Source of the DNA: JAKAVN01 sp963796565
GTDB taxonomy: Bacteria; Desulfobacterota; Binatia; Binatales; Binataceae
Assembly: GCA_963796565.1 (NCBI GenBank)
Contig: CAWCMA010000012.1
Location: 124,001-188,000, forward strand
Reading direction: 5' to 3'
Length of the DNA: 64,000 bases
Shown here: positions 41,425 to 51,218 of the stretch, in pieces
Numbering within the stretch: position 1 is the stretch's first letter
Layout of the letters: every line of letters starts with the position of its first letter
The notes under the pieces: generated by a model
Databases searched by the model: none
Seen by the model: only the letters and a program-made list of their open reading frames with translations
Told to the model about the DNA's origin: nothing
Position numbers and translations under genes: made by a program

Positions 41425-42663
41425 TCAGCTCGGCGATGGTGGGCGCATCGCTCTCGCGACCGATTGAAACAAACCAGGTCCGATAACGGTGCCGAACTGG
41501 GAGCGGTTCCCCAGTTCCTGTCCCAGCCGTGACAGATTCTCTCCCAATTCCATTTGCATCGGTTCCCAGTGACGCAATGCCGCAGCTACGTCGCCTTCGT
41601 GAGCGCGGAGGCTGCGGCCGAGGTCGATGGCATTGGTGAACGCCTTGTAGGTGCTTGCCGCCGGGTGCGGGCGCGGGACGAAAGCGGCGTCGCCGAGCAG
41701 GCATACGCGCCCGAAGACCATCCGTGGCACCGACAGGTCGTAAATCGGCTGGATGAAAGGATCGGCTGTGGTGGCAAACAGATGCTGGAAGACCTCCGGC
41801 AAGACGCGCGCTGCCACCTCGCGCTGGCGGCGCCGGAGGGCCGGTTCGACGGTGCCTTGAGGCACGGAGTAGTCGTGGGTCAGCCCGCTGCGATCGGTCA
41901 GAGTTTCGCGAAGCTCTTCGCCTGCGGGCACATTCCAGTACCACACCCAGTTGATCCTTCGTTCACCCGCGGCGGTTTCACCGGCCGGACCTGGAACGAA
42001 ATAGCACAACATCTGGTTATGCAGGGTGTGAAAAAAGGTGAACTTCTCCACCAGCAGATCACGCACCCAGTCGGCCACGTCGCGCTCGTCCACCATCCCG
42101 CGCCAGGCCACATAGCCAGCATAACGGGCAGCTACATCAGGCAGCAGCAGGCGGCGCGCCGTCGAGTTCGCACCGTCGGCGCATACGAGCAGATCGCAGG
42201 CTTGCTCGCGGCCGTTGTCAAGGCCGACGTACACGCGGTCCGTGTCCTGCCGGATCGCCGAGAGCCGAGTTCCATAATGGTAGTGCGCTTGAGGAAAGGA
42301 GCGCTTGAGGTGGCGGTAGAGCGAGTCCCAGGAAGTCATCAACTGGAGACTGGCTTCGGTCCAGGTAACGTTTCCATCGCGAGCCAGAAGCTGTCTCGCC
42401 CGCGAGGGTACGCCCAGTTCATCGGCAACAGCGCGGCAGTGATCGATGACGAAGCTAAGTACCTCGTCCTGAACCACCAGGCCCGCGCCACGCTCCTGCA
42501 TCTCGCGGGGCGATTTCTCGAAGATCTCCACCGCACAGCCGGCGTCACGCAGGACCAGGCCCGCACAAAGACCCGCCATCGATCCGCCGATGATTATAGC
42601 GTCTAGCGCTTTTGATTGGTCCACAGCGAAGGCAAATCTCTCAAGCCAGGACAAGAAGTTCAA
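41425..42663 (-). CDS. FAD-dependent monooxygenase, 2,6-dihydroxypyridine hydroxylase-like
   Basis: The 412-residue protein has the group A flavin hydroxylase signatures. The nucleotide fold AIIIGGSMAGLCAGLVL lies near residues 22-40, the DG-type motif CADGANSTARR near 160-172 and the GD motif LLGDAAFVPRPHPAAST near 315-335. The HPAAST end of the GD motif and RGAGLVVQDEV match 2,6-dihydroxypyridine 3-monooxygenase relatives. The listed start is a TTG; a GTG at 42624 is also possible. It diverges from the gentisate-dioxygenase-like gene. Confidence 0.8.
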   Translation of the reverse strand: MNFLSWLERFAFAVDQSKALDAIIIGGSMAGLCAGLVLRDAGCAVEIFEKSPREMQERGAGLVVQDEVLSFVIDHCRAVADELGVPSRARQLLARDGNVTWTEASLQLMTSWDSLYRHLKRSFPQAHYHYGTRLSAIRQDTDRVYVGLDNGREQACDLLVCADGANSTARRLLLPDVAARYAGYVAWRGMVDERDVADWVRDLLVEKFTFFHTLHNQMLCYFVPGPAGETAAGERRINWVWYWNVPAGEELRETLTDRSGLTHDYSVPQGTVEPALRRRQREVAARVLPEVFQHLFATTADPFIQPIYDLSVPRMVFGRVCLLGDAAFVPRPHPAASTYKAFTNAIDLGRSLRAHEGDVAAALRHWEPMQMELGENLSRLGQELGNRSQFGTVIGPGLFQSVARAMRPPSPS

Positions 42664-42831
42664 CCCGTGCGGAATCCCGGGCCATAGTTTGCGCCGAACC
42701 CACGGGCGGCGCGAATATGCGGTGTTAAGTCCACGAGGGTATCAAACGTGTGATTCGATATCGTTGTATATCAAGGTCCAGACGCGATAACTGTTTCTGG
42801 ATCGTGCCGCCAATCGGGAGGTGAAGCAGCG

Positions 42832-43881
42832 ATGCCGGTCGAGCCACGAAGTACGCCCGAACGCGAAGCCTTTTACGCAAAGATCGCGACCAGAAAGCTT
42901 GCTCCCCTGTGGGAGGTATTGAAGGGGCTTCAATCCTCCGAGCCGCGTCCGCCGGAAACCGCGGCGCTGTGGCACTACGACGAGATTCGCCCGATGCTGA
43001 TGGAGGCGGGACGTTTGATCTCCGCGGCGGAGGCCGAGCGCCGCGTGCTGATCCTCCAGAACCCGGCGCTTGGCGGTCAATCACCGCCACGTATCACGCA
43101 TTCGCTCTTCGCCGGCCTGCAACTAATCCTTCCGGGCGAGATAGCTACTAGCCATCGCCACAGCCAAAGCGCGCTGCGCTTCATTATCGAAGGCGAGGGC
43201 GCCTACACCGCGGTCGACGGCGAACGGACCACGATGCGGCCGGGCGACTTCGTGACCACGCCTTCGTGGACCTGGCACGACCATGGCAATGAAACCAACC
43301 GGCCAATGGTCTGGCTGGACGGACTCGACCTCGCGCTGGTCGATTTGCTCAATGCGGTTTTTTTCGAAGCCTACGGCGAAGAGCGATTCCCGGCCGGGCG
43401 GCCCGAGGGCGACTCCGATGCCCGTTTCGGCAGCGGGCTTTTGCCGGTGCATTACGAGCGCCGCGGCTTGACCAGCCCAATCCTCAACTACACCTATGAG
43501 CGCACGCGCGAGGCGCTCGAACGGATGAGCCGGGGTGGCGAGAGCGACGCCTGTCACGGGTTCAAGATGCGCTACGTCAATCCAACGACTGGCGACTGGG
43601 CGATGCCGACGATGGGCCCCGCGATGCAGCTTTTGCCGCGGGGCTTCAGCGGCGCGCCGTACCGCTCCAGCGATAGCGCGGTTTTCGTCGTGGCCGAGGG
43701 CAAGGGACGCACGGTGGTCGCTGGAGAGACGCTCCAATGGCGCCCGCATGACGTCTTCGTGGTGCCGAGCTGGCAAGAGTACCGCCATGAGGCCGTCGAC
43801 GAGTCGCTACTCTTCAGCTTTTCGGACCGCCCCGTGCAAGAGAAGCTTGGGCTATGGCGCGAACGTCGCACGGCGGGTTGA
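42832..43881 (+). CDS. gentisate 1,2-dioxygenase-like cupin
   Basis: The 349-residue protein is a bicupin of the gentisate dioxygenase family, whose usual length is 340-370. The N-terminal cupin carries the metal site with His108, His110 (SHRHSQSALRF) and His149 in WTWHDH. The C-terminal cupin (about residues 230-345) has a second, probably non-catalytic, cupin fold with GKGRTVVAGETLQWRPHDVFVVPSW. These enzymes open hydroxylated aromatic rings next to a hydroxyl group and use Fe(II). Neighbouring hydroxylases fit a ring-hydroxylation and cleavage pathway. Confidence 0.85.
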   Translation: MPVEPRSTPEREAFYAKIATRKLAPLWEVLKGLQSSEPRPPETAALWHYDEIRPMLMEAGRLISAAEAERRVLILQNPALGGQSPPRITHSLFAGLQLILPGEIATSHRHSQSALRFIIEGEGAYTAVDGERTTMRPGDFVTTPSWTWHDHGNETNRPMVWLDGLDLALVDLLNAVFFEAYGEERFPAGRPEGDSDARFGSGLLPVHYERRGLTSPILNYTYERTREALERMSRGGESDACHGFKMRYVNPTTGDWAMPTMGPAMQLLPRGFSGAPYRSSDSAVFVVAEGKGRTVVAGETLQWRPHDVFVVPSWQEYRHEAVDESLLFSFSDRPVQEKLGLWRERRTAG

Positions 43882-44032
43882 CGCGGCACGGTCCGGTGTT
43901 GAAGATCGTGCAAATTGCGACCTGTCACTATTGGAAGGCCCCGGAGCCCCTCCTATCGTTACATGGCGGGCGCGTGCAGATAGCGAGTGTCAGAGGCTGG
44001 CAGATTTAAGCGCTTTTTCAAGAGGAGGCATT

Positions 44033-45217
44033 ATGAAGTTCTACTTCTTCCACCTCATGCCGTGGCCTGAACTTCCGGCCGATTTCAGCGACAAGAGTAA
44101 ACACCCCTCCGCCTGGGTAACACTGTCCAATCGATATTACGATCCGGAGAAAGGACATTTACTGTATAACCGCTATCTGGACGAGCTCGAGTATGCCGAG
44201 AAGCTCGGTTTTGATGGCGTATGTGTGAACGAACACCATCAAAACGCGTATGGCACGATGCCCGCGCCGAACATAATGGCGGCCGCATTGGTACGGCGAA
44301 CCAGCCGGATGAAAATTGCAATCGTAGGAAACGGGTTGCCTCTTCGCGATCATCCGCTGCGGGTTGCGGAAGAGGTGGCGATGCTGGATGTGATCAGCGG
44401 GGGGCGAATCATTTCAGGATTCGTAAGAGGAATAGGTGATGAATATTACTCAATGAGTATAAACCCCACCTTTTCGCAGGAACGTTTCAAAGAAGCTCAT
44501 GATCTGATTATTCAATCGTGGACGAAACCCGGCCCATTCGCATTCGAGGGCAAGCATTACCGGCTCCGTTATGTGAACGTATGGCCTCGACCGTTACAGA
44601 AACCTCACCCGCCCATCTGGATACCCGGATTTGGTAGCAAAGAGACGGTGGAGTGGTGCGCCGATCCCTCTCGCAGGTACGCATACCTGGCGGTATTCAT
44701 GCCGGATCATCTGGTGAAATGGTTCTTCGATGCTTACCGGGAAGCCGCGCACGGATTCGGTTACGAGCCTTCTCCTTATCAAATGGGACATCTGTTCCCC
44801 ATCTATGTGGCTAAGACCGACAAGCAGGCGTTCGAAGAGGCCGGAGAGCATGTGCTCTGGTTGTATCACAAAGGACTACGGCACAAATGGGAGATGTTCT
44901 TTCCGCCAGGGTATACGTCGGTTCCATCCATGCGCCGCATCATCGGCTTTTCGCATGAGCTGAACTGGGAGAACATGGACGTCAAGGAATTGAACGATCG
45001 GGGTTATTGCCTGATAGGTAGCGTCGAAACCGTTCGCGAGCGCCTGGTGAAGTATATTCGGGACCTTAACTTCGGGCTCTTGTTACCCTTGCTGCATTTC
45101 GGCGACATGCCACATGATCGTACCATCAAAAACATGGAGTTATTCGCGTCCGAAGTGATGCCCTTTCTCAAACGCGAATTCAAAAATATGGAAGCGAACA
45201 GTTCGCAGGCTGCGTAG
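44033..45217 (+). CDS. LLM-class flavin-dependent oxidoreductase
   Basis: The ATG at 44033 follows AGAGGAGG; a longer frame upstream overlaps the cupin gene and is a shadow. The 394-residue protein has the luciferase-like barrel with DGVCVNEHH, a LPLRDHPLRVAEEVAMLDVISGGR stretch and a RGIGDEY region. The Gly-rich GFGSKETVEWC part and C-terminal insertions match LLM monooxygenases acting on organic substrates with FMN. Base composition here is visibly more A/T-rich than in the flanking genes. It is followed by an alpha/beta hydrolase gene after 9 bases, so they form a transcription unit. Confidence 0.85.
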   Translation: MKFYFFHLMPWPELPADFSDKSKHPSAWVTLSNRYYDPEKGHLLYNRYLDELEYAEKLGFDGVCVNEHHQNAYGTMPAPNIMAAALVRRTSRMKIAIVGNGLPLRDHPLRVAEEVAMLDVISGGRIISGFVRGIGDEYYSMSINPTFSQERFKEAHDLIIQSWTKPGPFAFEGKHYRLRYVNVWPRPLQKPHPPIWIPGFGSKETVEWCADPSRRYAYLAVFMPDHLVKWFFDAYREAAHGFGYEPSPYQMGHLFPIYVAKTDKQAFEEAGEHVLWLYHKGLRHKWEMFFPPGYTSVPSMRRIIGFSHELNWENMDVKELNDRGYCLIGSVETVRERLVKYIRDLNFGLLLPLLHFGDMPHDRTIKNMELFASEVMPFLKREFKNMEANSSQAA

Positions 45218-45226
45218 GAGCGAGAG

Positions 45227-46006
45227 ATGACGGCTCATGAGGAGTTGGTTGAGGTACGTGGGGCGCGGATTCGAGTCCTCAAGGCAGGCGCAGGAGCACC
45301 CCTGGTCTACTTGCACGGCGCTTTGGGCGAGGTAAGTTGGCTCCCTTTTTTTGACGTTCTGAGCCGTGCCTTTACGGTGTACGTCCCCGCGCATCCGGGT
45401 TTTGCGGGTTCGGAAGGCATCGAGCGCATCGATACGCTCCAGGACGTGGTATTTCATTACGCCGACCTGTTGGATGAAATGGGCTTGGAGAAACCGCACG
45501 TTGTGGGCCTCTCCTTGGGCGGCTGGATTGCCGCCGAACTTGCCGTTCACTACGCACACCGGGTGAGCAAACTTGTGCTGATCGATGCTATGGGGCTCAA
45601 AATTTCGGGACATTTCGTTCCGGATATCTTCGCTGCCGACCCCGGCGAAACGAGATCTCTGTTCTTCACGAATCCGGATTCTGAGCTGGCTAATGGGTTT
45701 GTCTCGGACGCACCTTCATCCGAAATTCTAGACTCGATGCTGACTGCGCGCCAAGCTTCGGCCAGGATTGCGTGGAATCCGTATCTTCACGATCCCAGGC
45801 TTCAGGAGCGATTGTACCGGGTGAAAGCTCCCACGCTAATTTTGTGGGGGGAAGCGGACCGCCTTATGCCATTGGAGTATGGCCGACTTTACGAACAGAA
45901 TATCAAGGGCGCGCGTCTTTCTATCGTAAGCGGATGTGGACACCTTCCGCCATTGGAAAAGCCAGACGAGACGGCGCGTTACGTGCTCGAATTTTTGAAA
46001 TCCTAA
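45227..46006 (+). CDS. alpha/beta hydrolase
   Basis: The 259-residue protein has HGALGEVSW (oxyanion), the nucleophile elbow GLSLGG with its Ser, an acid Asp in WGEADRLMP and a His in GCGHLPPLE. The size and motif order are those of meta-cleavage-product hydrolases and related enzymes. It is translated from an ATG 9 bases after the LLM gene stop with GGAGCGAG before it. A role in hydrolysing the ring-opened product is inferred from the neighbours. Confidence 0.85.
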   Translation: MTAHEELVEVRGARIRVLKAGAGAPLVYLHGALGEVSWLPFFDVLSRAFTVYVPAHPGFAGSEGIERIDTLQDVVFHYADLLDEMGLEKPHVVGLSLGGWIAAELAVHYAHRVSKLVLIDAMGLKISGHFVPDIFAADPGETRSLFFTNPDSELANGFVSDAPSSEILDSMLTARQASARIAWNPYLHDPRLQERLYRVKAPTLILWGEADRLMPLEYGRLYEQNIKGARLSIVSGCGHLPPLEKPDETARYVLEFLKS

Positions 46007-46611
46007 GCGGCTGCACCTAGTCAGAACCTAAAGCCGGCCGCATTGATGATGTGGCCCGGTCATCGATCCCCGCATGCTCGCGCCCTGCATCGAACGCAGG
46101 GCCGCCTAACTAAGACTGACCGCCGGCTCTTCAAACGTAGGGCGGATGGACATTGCTCCATTTGGCGACGTTGAGTCGGTAGCTACCGAAATAGCCGCTT
46201 CGTTCTCGCACACGCAACCTCGTCGATGCGGAATGACTAAGAAAATGAGCGGAGTGGGGATTCGAATCTCGTTCGAAAATAGACGGTAAATGCCACTCCG
46301 TCAGCTCGGCCTGTCTCGTGCGTCGGACAATGGTCGGGAACGCGTCGCTCAGGCGTGAAAACAGCTTGCATCACATGTCTCAAGACTGTTTCGATTGCAA
46401 TTGCCCGTTGATTATTGTCCAATGATGGTTGCGGAAGCGGGGGCGCTCTATCAGGCAAATCATAGGGCAAACAATTCAAAGAAAGCGCCCTAATACAGAT
46501 GAACAGTGCGATTGCTTGAGCATTCGGACCAGGCTCCGATGCTCGCGTGATCAGGCGCCAACCGCCACAAGCAACCGGGCTGAACAACATGCCGGATATG
46601 AGTGAAGTCGC
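46007..46611. other. intergenic region, terminator-like hairpin and tRNA-like fragment
   Basis: About 600 bases with no called gene. GCCCTGC (46082-46088) pairs perfectly with GCAGGGC (46096-46102) around seven bases but lacks a T tract. Read on the minus strand, 46246-46270 contains ATTCGAATCCCCACTCCGCTC, which looks like the 3' end of a tRNA gene but the opposite stem does not pair. A 132-codon minus-strand frame (46237-46635) has no family resemblance and is not called. Confidence 0.4.
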
Positions 46612-47442
46612 GTGGACCTTAATACAGTTGTTCAAATCCTACGGCCTAGCCCTCTGGACCAGGACAAACTCATTGGTTTGACCAAAGGTGATGCGTGGCT
46701 AGCCGGAGGCACTTGGCTGTTTTCCGAGCCGCAGCCTCATCTGCGCCGTCTGATTGACTTGCAAGGGTTGGGCTGGACGCCACTAGTGGTCAGTGAACAG
46801 GGACTCGGGATTGCTTCGACCTGCACGATTGCTGAACTCACCGCCTTTGCCGCGCCGGCGGATTGGGTCGCTGCCCCCCTGATTGATCAGTGCTGCCGGT
46901 CCTTTGCTTCATCATTCAAAATCTGGAACACGGCGACGGTTGGCGGAAACATCTGCATGTCGTTGCCGGCCGGTCCGATGATCTCCCTCACCGTTGCACT
47001 TGAAGGTACCTGCGTCTTCTTGCGACGCGATCGCAGTGAATGCCGAATGGCGGTCGAGGACTTCGTCACGGGCAGCAATCGCAACGTGATGGAGCCGGGC
47101 GATCTGCTGACTCGTGTTGACTTGCCGGCCTCGGCGCTGCGCAAGCGCACCAGCTTTCGCCGGCTATCGCTCACTCATCTCGGACGGTCGACCGCGCTGC
47201 TCATCGGTACCCTGGATCGGCACGACGGAATATTCATGCTGACGGTTTCGGCCGCGACCGCACGACCGTATCGGCTGAAATTTCCGCGGCTTCCGGAGGC
47301 CGCCGAGTTGAGGGCCCGGCTCGCGCACGACGTGCCGAAGTTTTTTGATGACGTTCACGGCACACCTGAGTATCGCGAGCACATTACCTTTCATTTCGCG
47401 GAAGAAATCCGCCGCGAGCTTTCACGTCCGGAGATGAAGTGA
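46612..47442 (+). CDS. xanthine-dehydrogenase-type FAD subunit
   Basis: The frame opens at a GTG and gives 276 residues, typical of separate FAD subunits. The sequence has AWLAGGTWLF in the FAD-binding region (residues about 28-40) and ATVGGNICMSLPAGPM near residue 110. It overlaps the next gene by four bases (GTGA), so the two are translationally coupled. It would pass electrons from the iron-sulfur clusters to FAD and an acceptor. Confidence 0.85.
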   Translation: MDLNTVVQILRPSPLDQDKLIGLTKGDAWLAGGTWLFSEPQPHLRRLIDLQGLGWTPLVVSEQGLGIASTCTIAELTAFAAPADWVAAPLIDQCCRSFASSFKIWNTATVGGNICMSLPAGPMISLTVALEGTCVFLRRDRSECRMAVEDFVTGSNRNVMEPGDLLTRVDLPASALRKRTSFRRLSLTHLGRSTALLIGTLDRHDGIFMLTVSAATARPYRLKFPRLPEAAELRARLAHDVPKFFDDVHGTPEYREHITFHFAEEIRRELSRPEMK

Positions 47443-50165
47443 GCTACCTCGTTAACGGCAAGACGTTCTCGGAAGAGCCGGCGCCCGGCCAGTGTCTGCG
47501 AACTTTCCTGCGCGAGCTGGGATGGTTCGGGGTCAAGAAAGGTTGCGACGCAGGCGACTGCGGGGCCTGCTCGGTGTGGCTCGACGGCGTTCCCGTTCAT
47601 AGCTGTCTGATTCCGGCGTTTCGTGCCGAAGGCCGCAAGGTCACGACGATCGAGGGGCTGGCGCTGAACGGCGAGTTGCATCCGATGCAGCAGGCGTTCA
47701 TCGACGCTGGAGGTTTTCAATGCGGTTTCTGCACCGCCGGCATGATCATGACGGCGACGGCCCTGAGCGAGGAGAATCTCCGCGATCTTCTGTTCGCGCT
47801 GAAAGGAAACCTGTGCCGATGTACCGGATACCACGCGATCGAAGATGCGATCCGCGGCATCAAATCGATCGAAGCTCCAGCGGCCGGCGCAGCCCTTGGC
47901 GCCAATGTGGCGGCTCCGGCGGCTGAGGCCATCGTCACCGGAAAAGCCCGCTACACGCTCGATACCGCGATCGACGGAATGTTGCATCTGAAGCTGCTGC
48001 GGTCGCCGCACGCTCACGCGCGGATAACCGCTATTGCCAGGGAGCCTGCGCTTGCGGTGCCCGGGGTGCGGGCCGTGTTCACCTGGGAGGACGTCCCGCG
48101 ACTCCTATACAGCACCGCAACGCACGACGATTATCATGCGTCCCCCGACGACACCTACATGCTGGACAATGTAGTCAGGTTCGTCGGGCAGCGGGTCGCC
48201 GCGGTGGTCGCCGACAGCGAAGCGGCTGCCGAGGAAGGTTGTCGCAAGCTCGAAGTTGAGTACGAGATTTTGCCCGCCGTGTTCGATCCTGACGAAGCGA
48301 TGAGCCCCGGCGCCCCGGTAATTCATCGCAAGGGCGCGGAATCTCGCATCCAGCACCCCGAGCAAAACATCCTGCTCGAGTTGCACGGCGGCGTGGGTGA
48401 TATCGAAGCAGGATTCACGCAGGCCGACGTCGTCCATGAGGCGACCTATTCGACCTCCCGAGCTCAGCACGCGCACCTGGAAACTCATTGCTCGATCACC
48501 TGGCTCGATGATCAAAACCGCCTTAACGTTCGAACCAGTTCGCAGACGCCCTTCCTCACGCAAGCGAAGCTCTGTTACCTCCTCGGTCTTCCTTCACATC
48601 AGGTGCGCGTATTCTGCGAACGCGTCGGCGGCGGCTTCGGAGCGAAGCAGGAAACCATCACCGAGGACATCTGCGCGTTGGCGACGCTCAGGACCGGCAA
48701 ACCGGTCAAGTTGGAATACACGCGCGAAGAGGAATTCGGCGTCACTACGCGCCATCCGATGAAGCTCCACATCAAGGCCGGAGCGTCGCGCGATGGCACA
48801 CTTACGGCGCTGCGGATTCGGTATGTGTCGAACACCGGCGCCTACGGTTCCCATGGCGCCACGACCTTGTTTCATTCCACGGGCGAATCGGTCGCTATCT
48901 ATCGTTGTCCGAACAAAAAAATCGACGCCTACGCGGTCTACACCAACACCGTGCCTGCGGGCGCGTTTCGCGGCTACGGATTGTCGCAAACGGTTTTCGC
49001 GGTCGAAGTCGCGATGGATGAATTGGCCCGCGAACTGAAAATGGATCCCTTTGACTTCCGTCGCCGCAATGTGATTCGGCCGCCCGATCCGATGCTCTCG
49101 CTTGACGAATTGCCCGGTGACGCCGACTACGGAAGCTACGGTCTCGATCAATGTCTCGACCTAGTGCAGCAAGCGCTGACTCGCGGCAATGGGGTGGCGC
49201 GGCCTGCCGGCGAGGAATGGATGGAAGGCTGGGGGATGGCGTCCGCGATGATCGATTGCGTGCCACCTACAGAACATCGCTCGGAAGCTCGTATCAGCCT
49301 CGAGCCCGACGGCAGCTATCATCTTGCGATCGGCTCGCCGGAGTTCGGCAACGGTTCGACTACCGTGCGGCGGCAGATTATCGCAACCGTGCTCAACACG
49401 ACCATCGATCGCGTGCACGAGACGCAGGCCGATACCGATCGCACCGGTTACGACACCGGCCCGTTCGGCAGCGCCGGGACGGTGGTCGCCGGCAAGGCGG
49501 TCGAGCTGGCGGCTCAGGTGTTGCGCGGTCGTATCCTCGATCTCGCGGCGCGGTACTACCAGCAACCGCGCGACGCATGCCGGCTCGAGGCCGAGGCAAT
49601 CACTTGCAACGGTTGGAAGGCTTCGCTGCGCGACCTCGTCACGCTGGCGCAGCGCGACGGGCAACAGCTTGACGTCGTCCGCAAATCTCACGGAACGCCG
49701 CGCAGTATCGCATTCAATGTTCACGGCTTTCGAATCGCGGTGAACCGCGTGACCGGCGAGATAGCCATTCTGCAGAGCGCTCACGCGGCCGACGCCGGGG
49801 TCGTCGTCAATCCGATGCAGCTTCGCGGACAGATCGAAGGGGCTATCGCGCAGGGGCTCGGTTGGGTTCTCTACGAAAGGATGGTGTTCGACGATACTGG
49901 CCGCGTCGTCAATCCAAACTTTCGCAACTACCGGATTCCCAATTTCGGGGACGTACCGCGCAGCGAGGTTTATTTCGCCAAGACTCACGATTCGTTTGGT
50001 CCGCTTGGCGCCAAGAGCATGAGCGAGGCCCCGATCAATCCGGTCGCGCCGGCGCTAGCCAACGCGTTGACCAACGCCTGCGGTCTCCGTTTCCACGATC
50101 TACCGCTTAGACCCGACCACATATACCGCCGCATTTTCGAGAACAGTGCGGTGATGAAGACGTGA
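47439..50165 (+). CDS. molybdenum hydroxylase, fused iron-sulfur and molybdopterin subunits
   Basis: The 908-residue protein joins two normally separate subunits. Residues 1-150 have the two 2Fe-2S clusters with all eight cysteines (Cys36, 41, 44, 56 and Cys95, 98, 126, 128). Residues about 160-908 are the molybdopterin-binding subunit with GGGFGAKQ, GAFRGYGLSQ and the catalytic Glu863 in KSMSEAPINP. Together with the FAD subunit upstream it makes a complete xanthine-dehydrogenase-type enzyme that hydroxylates N-heteroaromatic or aldehyde substrates. The substrate is not known. Confidence 0.9.
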   Translation: MSYLVNGKTFSEEPAPGQCLRTFLRELGWFGVKKGCDAGDCGACSVWLDGVPVHSCLIPAFRAEGRKVTTIEGLALNGELHPMQQAFIDAGGFQCGFCTAGMIMTATALSEENLRDLLFALKGNLCRCTGYHAIEDAIRGIKSIEAPAAGAALGANVAAPAAEAIVTGKARYTLDTAIDGMLHLKLLRSPHAHARITAIAREPALAVPGVRAVFTWEDVPRLLYSTATHDDYHASPDDTYMLDNVVRFVGQRVAAVVADSEAAAEEGCRKLEVEYEILPAVFDPDEAMSPGAPVIHRKGAESRIQHPEQNILLELHGGVGDIEAGFTQADVVHEATYSTSRAQHAHLETHCSITWLDDQNRLNVRTSSQTPFLTQAKLCYLLGLPSHQVRVFCERVGGGFGAKQETITEDICALATLRTGKPVKLEYTREEEFGVTTRHPMKLHIKAGASRDGTLTALRIRYVSNTGAYGSHGATTLFHSTGESVAIYRCPNKKIDAYAVYTNTVPAGAFRGYGLSQTVFAVEVAMDELARELKMDPFDFRRRNVIRPPDPMLSLDELPGDADYGSYGLDQCLDLVQQALTRGNGVARPAGEEWMEGWGMASAMIDCVPPTEHRSEARISLEPDGSYHLAIGSPEFGNGSTTVRRQIIATVLNTTIDRVHETQADTDRTGYDTGPFGSAGTVVAGKAVELAAQVLRGRILDLAARYYQQPRDACRLEAEAITCNGWKASLRDLVTLAQRDGQQLDVVRKSHGTPRSIAFNVHGFRIAVNRVTGEIAILQSAHAADAGVVVNPMQLRGQIEGAIAQGLGWVLYERMVFDDTGRVVNPNFRNYRIPNFGDVPRSEVYFAKTHDSFGPLGAKSMSEAPINPVAPALANALTNACGLRFHDLPLRPDHIYRRIFENSAVMKT

Positions 50166-50216
50166 TTGCTCTGAAGCCTCGAATAAACGAAGAGTTCAAC
50201 GCCATAGGGCTTTCGT

Positions 50217-51179
50217 ATGAGTGAAGCGGCAAATACGGCGGCGATGCCCGCCGCGGTCGTAATCAAGATGCGCCTTCGCCCGGACGTCGAGCAGGGGTTC
50301 TCTTCATGGCACGCGAAGATGTGCACCATCGCGGCCGGATCGCCGGGCTTCATCAGCGCCGAAGTAATTGCGCCGGCGCCGTTGGGGCCGCCTCTGTGGC
50401 GGATCATTCAGCACTTTCGCAGCGACGAGCAACTACACGCATGGTGTCAATCCGATCAGCATCGTCGGCTTTTGCTCGAGGCCGAATCTTTGGTCGAGAA
50501 CAACGGCACTCCCGGATTGCTCGAAGAGAAAACTTCCGAGGCTCACGAAGACGGCACCGTTACCGAGGTGGTCACCACCTACGTCAAGCCCGAAAAAGTG
50601 GATGAGTATAAAGAGTGGGCGGCGAAGATCCACAAGGTCGAGGCCCAGTTTCCGGGCTACCGCGGCGGATTTCTGCAACCACCCACCTCCGCCGGCCAAT
50701 CATATTGGACCACGCTGGTGCGTTTCGCCACGCCCGAGCAGCTCGAGGCCTGGCTCAATTCCAGCGAGCGCCAGAAGCTGCTGCGCGAACACGAAGCCCT
50801 GGTGTCATCCTGGTCTCATCATCGCCTGCCCACATCCTTTGCAGGATGGTTTCCGACGGATCAGGCTGCCGGCGCCTCTCCGCCCGCGTGGAAGCAGTCG
50901 ATGCTCGTGATGTTGATGCTTTTTCCGGTCGTCATGACGGAGATGCGCTTTCTCAGCCCATTGACCAGCGGTCTGAACCCGGCATTGGGCATGTTCATCG
51001 GAAATGTGATCAGCGTCGTGCTTCTCGGGTGGCCTTTGATGCCGCTGACTATTCGCGCCTTGAAATGGTGGCTACTCCCCGCGCCCGACAGAGCCCGCTG
51101 GACAAGTCCGGCCGGCATCGTACTGATTACCGCTTTATACGCAGTGGAAATTGCGGCTTTCTGGAATTTGGTTTCATGA
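50217..51179 (+). CDS. tandem antibiotic-biosynthesis-monooxygenase-domain membrane protein
   Basis: The 320-residue protein has two ABM-type domains of about 95 residues (residues 12-108 and 115-210), each with a strand-helix pattern and IIQHF or TTLVRF strands. At least three membrane segments follow (for example MLVMLMLFPVVMTEM, MFIGNVISVVLLGWPL and IVLITALYAVEIAAF). A single ABM domain usually acts as a cofactor-free monooxygenase or heme oxygenase; the membrane tail is unusual. The gene follows the molybdenum hydroxylase by 51 bases and may be co-transcribed. Confidence 0.8.
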   Translation: MSEAANTAAMPAAVVIKMRLRPDVEQGFSSWHAKMCTIAAGSPGFISAEVIAPAPLGPPLWRIIQHFRSDEQLHAWCQSDQHRRLLLEAESLVENNGTPGLLEEKTSEAHEDGTVTEVVTTYVKPEKVDEYKEWAAKIHKVEAQFPGYRGGFLQPPTSAGQSYWTTLVRFATPEQLEAWLNSSERQKLLREHEALVSSWSHHRLPTSFAGWFPTDQAAGASPPAWKQSMLVMLMLFPVVMTEMRFLSPLTSGLNPALGMFIGNVISVVLLGWPLMPLTIRALKWWLLPAPDRARWTSPAGIVLITALYAVEIAAFWNLVS

Positions 51180-51218
51180 CAGACAGAGATTTTGAACGAA
51201 ATAAGAGAGGTGGCGATC

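Noticed and set aside
43535..44032. N-terminal extension of the LLM oxidoreductase frame
   Set aside because: It overlaps the gentisate-dioxygenase-like gene in another frame, and the LLM domain begins right at the ATG with AGAGGAGG.
46237..46635. 132-codon minus-strand frame
   Set aside because: It overlaps the start of the FAD subunit gene and shows no family resemblance or start signal.
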